Of a stretch of 64,000 nt of DNA, positions 56,760-64,000 are shown piece by piece. The number at the start of each line of letters is the position of its first letter. Position 1 is the stretch's first letter. Source of the DNA: Vespula vulgaris. Lineage: Eukaryota; Arthropoda; Insecta; Hymenoptera; Vespidae. Under the pieces are notes generated by a model. The model saw only the letters and a program-made list of their open reading frames with translations, had not been told where the DNA came from and did no database searches. Both the position numbers and the translations under genes were made by a program. The stretch lies in assembly GCF_905475345.1 (NCBI RefSeq), contig NC_066588.1, positions 3,604,001 to 3,668,000 of the forward strand, read 5' to 3'.

Positions 56760-57299
56760 AAGATAGTCATTGAGTAAAGAAAGAAAAAAGATAGTCAATA
56801 AGAAAAACGAAGAGATATAGTGAGTAAGAAGAAGCGAAAAAGAATAGTGAATGAGAAATAAAGAGAAAGATGGCGGATAAGAAAAAGAGAGAAAACTTAA
56901 GAAAACGAGAGGGAGAAGTAATGAATGAAAAAAGAAAAAGAAGGACAGTCGGTAAGAAAAAAATTAAAGAAAAAAAATATAGCGAGAAAAGAAATATAAG
57001 AATGAGAAATAAAGAGGAGGATGGAAGAAATAAGAAAAATAGTGGAAAAGATAGTGAATGTAAGGGAAGAAAAAAGAAAAGGAAAAAAAAATAGTTAATA
57101 AGAAGAGGGACGGAGAGAGATAGCTAATAAGAAAGAGGGGAGTAAATAGTGAATGAAAAAAAAAGGGAATGAGAAAAATAACGAATGAGAGGAACAAGGA
57201 AAAGATAGTGAATGAAAGAAAGAAAGAGAGAAACCAATTGAAAGTGGGAGAGAGAGGAACAATGAAGGATTGAGAGAGAAAGAGAATGAATAAATGAGT

Positions 57300-57336
<37 letters not shown>

Positions 57337-57423
57337 CGAAAGGGAGAGTAAAAGAAATAGAAGAAAGAGAGAAAGGGAAAGGACAATGAAGGAATGAGAG
57401 AGACAGTGAATGAATATATAAAG

Positions 57424-57492
<69 letters not shown>

Positions 57493-57530
57493 ATGAATAT
57501 GTAAAGTATGAGAGAGAAAGAGAGTGAATG
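56760..57530. repeat. Purine-only minisatellite, about 27 bp period
   Basis: Nearly free of C and with T only in the core motif, a degenerate GATAGTGAATGAG/GATAGTCAATAAG motif recurs near 56762, 56790, 56816, 56843 and 56869 (spacing 26-28). It then recurs more irregularly to about 57521, interrupted by GA arrays at 57303-57332 and 57427-57489. Minus-strand frames of over 200 codons here are Ser/Phe/Leu artefacts. Confidence 0.75.
57427..57489. repeat. Long (GA)n microsatellite
   Basis: About 63 bases of GA inside the purine minisatellite. The phrase GAATGAATAT(A/G)TAAAGTATGA occurs on both sides of it. Confidence 0.97.
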
Positions 57531-57658
57531 AACGAAACAGAGAGAGAAAGAAAAAGAATAAACGAAAGGGAGAGAAAGAGAGGAAGTAAAAGAGGAGGAC
57601 AATCAATGGGTGGCAGGAGACAGACGGGAAGAGGGGATAAAGAAAAAACTTTTTCATC

Positions 57659-57687
57659 AGACTCGCGCGCAATTTATTCGCGAGTCT
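57659..57687. other. Perfect 9-bp inverted repeat
   Basis: AGACTCGCG (57659-57667) and CGCGAGTCT (57679-57687) are separated by 11 bases, in a unique G+C-rich segment (57655-57750) embedded in purine repeats. It resembles a factor-independent hairpin but has no T tract, and its function is unknown. Confidence 0.7.
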
Positions 57688-57906
57688 ACCTCGGGCCATT
57701 CTGCAGCGATACAAAATGAGCCTCCCGCCGTCGTAAATCCATCGGGCAAGCAAGAGTGAGATAGAGCGAGAGTGAGATAGAGAATGAGAGAGAAAGAGAG
57801 AGAGAGAGAGAGAAAGTGAGAGAGTGAGAGAGAGAAAAGAGAAGAGACTGGAACGAGAAAAGCAGTGAAAAACACATCCTCTTCTTCTCGAAAGATACAC
57901 TCTTAC

Positions 57907-57931
57907 CTACCTACGCGCTTCACGGCACACG
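57907..57931 (-). CDS. Candidate 25-nt microexon
   Basis: On the minus strand about 40 bases of nearly pure pyrimidine (57975-57936) end in tttatcag at 57932. After 25 bases a good donor, GTAG|GTAAGAG, begins at 57906; an alternative donor 4 bases earlier would give 21 nt. Two of three frames are open. The acceptor is among the strongest in the window and the exon is unique, G+C-rich sequence. Microexons of this size exist in insect neuronal and muscle genes. It may also be chance, given the purine-rich surroundings. Confidence 0.28.
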
Positions 57932-58993
57932 CTGATAAAAAAAAAGAAAAGAAGAAAAAAGAAGACAAAAAAGAGTTCGATGTCGTTTCATTTAAAGGGC
58001 AGCTGGGATCGAGGGATGAGGGTTGGAAAGAAAAGCGTAAATCGATCGAGGAACACATCTTTGTGGTCATAATTTTTTTGTTGTCGTCGATTTTCCCCCC
58101 CCCTTTTTTTTCTTTTCTTTTTTTCTTTTTCTTTTCTTTTTTTTTTTTTGTTTCGTTTCGTTTTTCAATTATATTTTTTTACGCGAACGAACGAGATTCG
58201 CGCTTATTTCGCGGTGTTTATTTCGTACGATGTTTTTGGAATTATTTTTCGGCGAACGAGTATTTTTTATATTCCATTTTCATTTATCATTCGATTGAGT
58301 TTTTAAGCTTTTCTTTCTTTTTAATTTCTTTTTTTTTTTATTTATTTTTTTTCTTTCTTCCTTCTTTTTATGTAATTTAACTTTTAATTCACACGGTTAT
58401 ACAGCACGCGGCTGTATTTTTGTGAGTTTTATTTCGTTTCATTTCTTACATATCATGTTTTTTCTTTTTTCTTTTTTTTCTTTTTTTCTTTTTTTTGGAT
58501 ATATTATACGTTTATTGTTAGCATAGTATAATGATATGTATATAAGTAATATAAGTAGCATATGATATATATATATATATATATGTATATGAAATTTTAT
58601 ATATATTTATTTTTTTTACAAAATCATATATTGCCTCCTAATCATTTCTTAAATTCATTTATTAAATCATAAAATTAAATTACAAAGATACTTAATTTAT
58701 TCTAACTTTAATTATCCAAATCCTTCCACTTTCCCTTTCTATTTCCAATCGTTACTTTCCTTTTTTGACTGGATTTTATAATTATTTTATCTTTCTTTTG
58801 ATAAGAGCGATTTATGTCAGGAGACATATATGTGACGTTTCGATCCGTGTCTCCCTAGACTTGTCTCTGTCTCTGAAAAAAATATATATCTACAAATATA
58901 CATCACACATCCTTTTCATACACACACGCACACAGCAGACATATATATATATATATATAAATATCATAATAATAATATATAAAAAGAAAATAT

Positions 58994-59190
58994 GTGACGA
59001 GGGCTCGTAAAAATAGAATTCGAAGATGGGGTAGAACGAGAGAGCAATTTTCTATATTAAATCCGATCGGAAGTTTGATCGGTGCTCTTCTATTTTCCGA
59101 CTCTGTACTCCGGTTCACCAATATTATACCGCAAATCCAATGTCCGCCAATCTGTCCGTTTAATCGACGTTCCGGTATATCGCTGGTGCT
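58994..59190. other. Complex island open on both strands
   Basis: Plus-strand codons from the ATG at 58994 stay open past 59190 into a Phe/Leu repeat. On the minus strand a frame is open from about 59180 to 58903. Both have ordinary composition in the unique part. The higher G+C lowers stop frequency, so this alone is not evidence of coding. No family is recognised. Confidence 0.25.
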
Positions 59191-59620
59191 TTTTCTTTTT
59201 TCTTTTTTGTGTTCTTTTTTTTTTCCTTTTTTTTCCTTTCATTTTTTCTCTCTCTGTCCTTTTTTCTTTTTTATTTTTTATTTTTGTATTTTTGTATTTT
59301 TTTTTTTTTTTATATCGGTACTGCCGGTTGTTCGACTGGGTGTTTTACTTCGGCACCCCTTTTCACGGTCAGACGATTTGTGTCAGCTCAAACAAGAAAG
59401 AACGAGGGAAAGGACATTGACATTTTTTTTTCTGTCTAATCCATATATTGCTCTATGTGTATGTATGTGTGTGTATTTATGTATGTAATGTTTGTAGTGT
59501 GGATGAACGTATCTTGAATATTTGAAAAAAGGAAGAAATTAATTTGTTATATATTTCTTTTAATTATTTATTTTTAATTATTTTTGTACTTGTTTATTTT
59601 TATAATCCTTTTTCTCTAAT

Positions 59621-59625
<5 letters not shown>

Positions 59626-59671
<46 letters not shown>
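59626..59671. repeat. (AT)n microsatellite
   Basis: About 46 bases of AT. Confidence 0.96.
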
Positions 59672-59678
<7 letters not shown>

Positions 59679-60012
59679 AATTTACAAGTCATTAATTTAT
59701 ACAAAATTTCTTAATAAATATTATATTATTTTAATGTAATTTATGTGTGTTCGTACATATCATATGTTATACATGTTAATGAAACATTTTCTTTTTGTAG
59801 ATTCATTTTAAAAAAAACGAAAAGAAATTTTTGTAATTTAAAAAATTTTCAAAATAGCGCTCAAACGAGACTGTCCTACGTGAATTTTAATTGTTAAAAT
59901 CTAATTTTTATATATCGAAAAAAATATGAATGAATACCCATATGATTGTGATCGAAACGAGATGGAAAGATTATAACTATACATACATACTTTGCATTCC
60001 ATTGTGTGTCGA

Positions 60013-60111
60013 ATGGCGGGAAGAGTTCTCTGTTGCATGATTTATGAACCGGAAGTCAATAAAGCACGCACAAATGAACATCCGCGACAACGTATTCCTC
60101 TTGATCTTTGA
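60013..60111 (+). CDS. Candidate small ORF, 32 codons
   Basis: An ATG with G at +4 opens 32 codons of ordinary composition (two adjacent Cys, Arg/Pro-rich end) within a 110-base unique segment. There is no further support. Confidence 0.1.
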   Translation: MAGRVLCCMIYEPEVNKARTNEHPRQRIPLDL

Positions 60112-60893
60112 AGAGATTTTTATTTCTCGATAGTGATCGAAATATGTTGATGGAATATTTGATAAGTTTCAATAAACAACTGGCAGAGTATTCAATTTCG
60201 TTTATTAGTGATTTTAACTGGTTACGAAAAGAAAAAATAAAAGAAAAAGAAATTTATTATAGTTATCTCGTTCTATATATTATTATTATTATTATTATTA
60301 TTATTGTTATTGTTGTTGTTATTATTATTATTAGTATTGTTATCATATTACGGTATCGAAATTATGTTCGTATATGCGATAGTCTGACATCTTCAAAATT
60401 TCTCTATTTTTTCTTTTTTTTATAAATAAATTGATTTTGATTTGCTGCATTGTGAAATATCACAAATCCGATAGAAAATTTTTGTGAGAAATAATTTATA
60501 CGAGGTTAGAAACAAAAAAAAAGATCAACAATTTGTTACAACATGTAAATATAAGATACGAACTTGAATCATACGATGATACAAACAATAATCTGATCTT
60601 GAAATATAATCTAAAAAAAAAAAAAAAAGAAATATCAGATACGTTTACAACCTAACAATGATTATTGCTACAATCAACGCATCGGCAGATCAAAAATTAA
60701 AAAAAAAAAAAAAATAAAAAAAATAAAAAGAAAGAAGAAGAAGAAGAAGAAAAAGTAGGAGGAGGAAATAAAAGAGGACGAAAAAAAAAACTGACAATCC
60801 TTCAGAAAAAGGGATTATTTAATTTCGGTGAAAACACAATTCGATCTTCTCTAAAGTACACAATCAAATCTAAATCTCTTATCCGTTCTATTT

Positions 60894-61235
60894 TTACGTG
60901 CGGTGGATGAAACGGTACGGAAAAGTGGGCAGCATGATCCGCGAACACAGTGATGCCTCCTGGTTGCTCTGCTCTACCATTTTCTTATTTGTGGAAACGC
61001 GAGGTGGAAACACCGAGTATTCGTGTGTACGTGACACAGAAACGCGAGCGGAATCACGTTTATACGTGCTTTGAGTTCTCCTGTAGTACTCGTTCTTCGT
61101 ATTTCTCTTATAAATGAAAGATAGAAAGAAAAAGAAAGAGAGAGAAAGAGAGAGAGAGATATAGTGAGAGACAAAGACGCACGCATACAAAGTTATTGAT
61201 ATATTCTGGAAGATATCGATAAAATGGCTTACCAA
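60894..61235 (-). CDS. Candidate minus-strand ORF overlapping 60907-61074
   Basis: ATG at 61235. Residues 1-25 are mixed, about 26-42 read an interrupted GA tract as Ser/Leu/Phe (mimicking a membrane segment), and the last 70 are Arg/Ser/Thr-rich and complex. A signal-anchor-like protein is conceivable, but the hydrophobic part comes from a microsatellite. Mutually exclusive with the plus-strand candidate; no family is recognised. Confidence 0.15.
   Translation of the reverse strand: MVSHFIDIFQNISITLYACVFVSHYISLSLSLSFFFFLSFIYKRNTKNEYYRRTQSTYKRDSARVSVSRTHEYSVFPPRVSTNKKMVEQSNQEASLCSRIMLPTFPYRFIHRT
60907..61074 (+). CDS. Candidate ORF, 55 codons, unknown
   Basis: In a unique, higher-GC island (60890-61110) an ATG opens 55 codons; the frame is open a further 12 codons upstream. 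It encodes a basic start, a short hydrophobic stretch (residues about 19-29) and a polar Arg/Glu/Thr-rich end with a few Cys. The minus strand is open over the same block (60894-61235, 113 codons, of which the last 70 are complex). Only one strand can be real, if either. No splice signal decides, and no family is recognised. Confidence 0.2.
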   Translation: MKRYGKVGSMIREHSDASWLLCSTIFLFVETRGGNTEYSCVRDTETRAESRLYVL

Positions 61236-61535
61236 TTTCTTTGTAAAAATATTTTCATCCCTTAATATTACATTGCAAATCGAATTGCAGTTATTCGTTT
61301 GTTTACCAAGAATAGAATAGAAATAGCGATATTAGAAAGTAAGTATCTAGTTCGTAAAAGAAATAAGAATGTTTATGTAAGTGTGTGTGTAGAAATATAG
61401 AGAGGATATTGAATAATGGATGCAATATGGAGACAAAGCGTCTAAACTGGCAAGGTTATCTAAATTTCATAAACGAAAGGAATTCGCAAATATTTCGATG
61501 AATCTTCGAAGTAAGATTCTTATCGATTTAACTTA

Positions 61536-61570
<35 letters not shown>

Positions 61571-62051
61571 GTAAAGTGTCTCAAAGTAAAAGAGTCTTAT
61601 AAGAGAAAAAGATTTATTCGTAGATCAAAAAAATTCATATATCAAAAAAAAAAAAACGAAAAAAAGACTCATTATTCGTATTAATGCAATTACAAAAGCG
61701 TAGAGATTCCATTATTCTGACGAATGAATTTTTACAAATGAACGATTGATTCCCGATTAAAAATTTTTAATTAAAAAAGAAAAGAAGAAGAAGAAGAAAA
61801 AAATAGAAAAAAACACGAATACTTACTACAGTAAAAACAATTATTGAGCAAAAAAAAAAACTTTAACATTTGAACGTTCGACGCGTTAGAAACGTTGAGC
61901 CCTTGAAAGATACAGAAAATTAAAATTAGTTAAAACCCTGGCTAGTAACATTTTGTATGTATCCTTCGATATTTCATTCAGTCAATCATTCTCCGTTCAC
62001 ATCGAAAAGGGCAGGAGAAAGGATAGAATACCGTCGAATTGGAAAATCCGA

Positions 62052-62054
<3 letters not shown>

Positions 62055-62090
<36 letters not shown>
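62055..62090. repeat. (AT)n microsatellite
   Basis: About 36 bases of AT. Confidence 0.96.
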
Positions 62091-62094
<4 letters not shown>

Positions 62095-62259
62095 GAGAGA
62101 AAAAAAGAGATAGATAGATAGAGACGGACGAAGATAAAGAGAGAGAAAGAGAGAAGCTCTATAGTTTTCATGGACAAGGGGTAAGGGTAGGAGGGTTGAA
62201 GCAACCCTTCGATGTCAAACGATCGGACGAACGTTTCGCACTTCGTTTTGTACTATGCG

Positions 62260-62267
62260 TGACGTCA
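62260..62267. promoter_or_regulatory. Full palindromic CRE, TGACGTCA
   Basis: Perfect CREB/ATF-type palindrome in a unique segment; TCGAAC and GTTCGA face each other 8-20 bases downstream. Confidence 0.3.
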
Positions 62268-62489
62268 GACACACTCGAACACTCGTTCGAAAATCGTTCG
62301 GGAAAAAATACATGAAAAAGAAAGAGGGAGAGGGAGAAAGAGAAAGAGAAAGAGAAAGAGAGAGAGAGAAAGACAATAAATTTTCGCCCTTTTTCATCGA
62401 AGCTAAACGTTCATTCCTTGATAGCTGTTATAACCGATCCTCCATTTTCTTTTTTTATTATTGGATTCGTCGAATTTTATTATCGATAA

Positions 62490-62492
62490 CAT

Positions 62493-62545
<53 letters not shown>
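62490..62545. repeat. (AT)n microsatellite
   Basis: About 55 bases of AT with one interruption. Confidence 0.96.
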
Positions 62546-62548
<3 letters not shown>

Positions 62549-62696
62549 AATATATCGAATCAGCTAATCTGTCGTCGACCATTTTCGTTCATCTTTCACG
62601 AACTTTTCTATAAGAAAGTCTTATGAGATTGAAATTCGAAGGAAAAAGTAAGTTAGCAAGTTTTTATCCGCAAAGTTTTTGATTATTTTAATAAAT

Positions 62697-62733
<37 letters not shown>

Positions 62734-62931
62734 TACAAAAAAAAAAACAAAATTACTTCCTCTCTCTAAAGAAAGTTAATAATCATTACCAACATCGTTG
62801 ATGGAATTGGAAATAAAAGAAAAATACAAAAATACAAAAATATGCATCACACGTATCATTACGTGTAAACGAAGATACAAAGCTGTTTCACGAGCGTAGC
62901 TATTAATTATATTGCCCCGTGTAAACCTCCC

Positions 62932-63017
62932 CACGTGTAATAAGATGAAACTGTGTAAGTGTTCGTTTGGTGAGCTCGCTTGAACGACAAATAGACGCGT
63001 AGAATTAGTGCCACGTG
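62932..63017. promoter_or_regulatory. Pair of CACGTG E-boxes
   Basis: CACGTG at 62932-62937 and 63012-63017, exactly 80 bases apart, in a unique higher-GC segment (62860-63060). CACGTG is the consensus of CLK/CYC, Myc/Max and related bHLH factors. The sites are clear, their function inferred. Confidence 0.3.
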
Positions 63018-63059
63018 GTACTTCGAGCGCGAATTTCAAGCAGCTCGTGGAAGAGGAAG

Positions 63060-63802
63060 AGGAATAATAGGAAGAGGAAGAGGAAGAAGAGAAATAGGAA
63101 GAAGAAGGGGTGAGGAGGTGAAGGGTGAATGGGGGTGGGACGCGAAACTGGAGTCCCTTCTTGTGCCGCAAGGGATAAGCTATTAATGTGAACCATCGAA
63201 GGGCGTTCGAGTATGTCGAGTTAAGGGTTGTGTTCGTCCCTTCGATTAAACAGTCGACAAACTTAAGCCTCCATTTACAAATGACCGGTTTGAATTTATA
63301 TACACGTAGACGTACGATACGTGTTTAGAACAACACGACATATAACATGAAAATTCATTACACTTGTAGGAGACAGGAGGGAATAGATATAAGTAGTACA
63401 TGTATATGTATATGTACGTCGATGTAATAGTTTATTTAATTAGATTAGATTGTAGTTTTATTATTGTTAGTTTGTTATTTATTATATTGTTATTTTTATT
63501 GTATTATTTTACTGTTACTTTTTTATTATTATTTTTGTATATATATTTTGTATAGATATCTGATTGTAATGATGCGATAATTGTAATATTATTTTGTTAT
63601 AGCAGTATGAGAGCATTATTATTGTTACTTCAAATAATAATGATAATAATAATGCTGTTACATATATAAATTATTTATTGTATTATAATATATTATATAT
63701 ATGTATAATAATAATGATAATAATAATGCTGTATATACGTTGATATAAGTAATATATATAGTGATTGTAAATTGATGATAATAGTAATAATAATTTTTTA
63801 TG

Positions 63803-63835
<33 letters not shown>

Positions 63836-64000
63836 GTATGTATATGTAAATGTGTGTATGCATAATAGATATAAGTATAAGTTGATAATCATAATAATAA
63901 TAATACAGATAGAAAATATATATTATGAAAGAAAAAAGATTTTTTCATAATTTATTTTCTTTTTTACATAATATAATATATCATATGATGCATAGTCACG
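63060..64000. other. Non-coding end of window
   Basis: A GGA-rich purine block (63048-63130), a complex segment (63140-63310) with facing GGGAC and GTCCC, then AT-rich sequence with AAT, AT and ATGT runs to the end. No gene is seen. Confidence 0.75.

Larger units (their letters stand above)
57990..60000. other. Non-coding stretch with T-rich tracts and one complex island
   Basis: T/C tracts near 58090-58160, 58310-58372, 58455-58496 and 59187-59310 (including C9 at 58095-58103), and (AT)n at 59626-59671. The island at 58990-59180 is unique, higher in G+C and open on both strands for 60 or more codons, but without convincing splice signals. Confidence 0.65.
61240..62850. other. Non-coding stretch
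   Basis: AT runs at 61548-61570, 62055-62090, 62490-62545 and 62701-62729, and purine-rich blocks near 61775-61815 and 62095-62155. A complex segment at 62155-62300 contains a CRE and the dyad TCGAAC-ACTC-GTTCGA near 62275-62290. Confidence 0.75.

Noticed and set aside
56964..57900. Minus-strand open frames of 212 and 258 codons
   Set aside because: They translate GA microsatellites and a purine minisatellite into Ser/Leu/Phe runs. Absence of stops follows from the composition.

Overview
The window looks like 64 kb of nuclear DNA from an insect, most plausibly an aculeate hymenopteran (wasp, bee or ant). That is an inference from composition: very high A+T, abundant CG-containing words such as TCGA and CGAT (no CpG depletion), dense (AT)n, (GA)n/(CT)n, GATA-, ATGT- and AAT-type microsatellites, and long one-sided pyrimidine or purine tracts. 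I recognise no protein family, tRNA, rRNA, snRNA, known microRNA, intact transposon or CRISPR array. Nearly all long open frames are translations of simple repeats (Ser/Leu/Phe runs from CT tracts, Tyr/Ile runs from AT tracts, Glu/Arg/Lys runs from GA tracts). The stretch is best read as the inside of one or more very large introns, or a gene desert.

Layout. A background of AT-rich repeats is interrupted about every 1-5 kb by 100-400 bp islands of complex sequence with clearly higher G+C. Examples lie near 3.6-4.1, 7.3-7.6, 9.4, 12.2-12.8, 22.0-22.3, 25.4-25.8, 26.8, 34.1-34.35, 35.0-35.2, 36.1-36.25, 39.5-39.8, 40.8-41.0, 44.8-45.1, 49.4-49.7, 50.9-51.1, 52.65-52.75, 53.5-53.9, 54.8-55.0, 57.65-57.93, 59.0-59.2, 60.0-60.1, 60.9-61.1 and 62.9-63.3 kb. 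Any exon, regulatory element or structured RNA should be in these. Several have good splice signals. On the plus strand these are at 3.78, 26.78, 40.83, 44.79 and 50.05 kb; on the minus strand at 39.77, 52.75 and 57.93 kb. CT microsatellites supply pyrimidine tracts for free, so acceptor sites alone prove little.

The strongest non-repeat signals are five. (1) A recursive-splice-like site at 50053/50054, with a second GTGAGT donor 54 bases on. (2) A 25-nt minus-strand microexon candidate at 57907-57931 and a 102-nt minus-strand exon candidate at 52651-52752. (3) The 22.0-22.33 kb island, open on both strands. (4) Hairpin clusters at 35.04-35.16 and 36.10-36.25 kb and fused palindromes at 53707-53734. 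(5) Nine predicted G-quadruplex motifs in an otherwise very AT-rich window.

Repeats beyond microsatellites include local tandem duplications (2.74-3.15, 13.57-13.81, 42.98-43.18 kb), dispersed duplications (8131-8267 with 8982-9126; 45329-45392 with 46950-47015) and a purine-only minisatellite of about 27-bp period near 56.76-57.53 kb. Nothing shows genes working together; all coding calls are low-confidence exon or small-ORF candidates.
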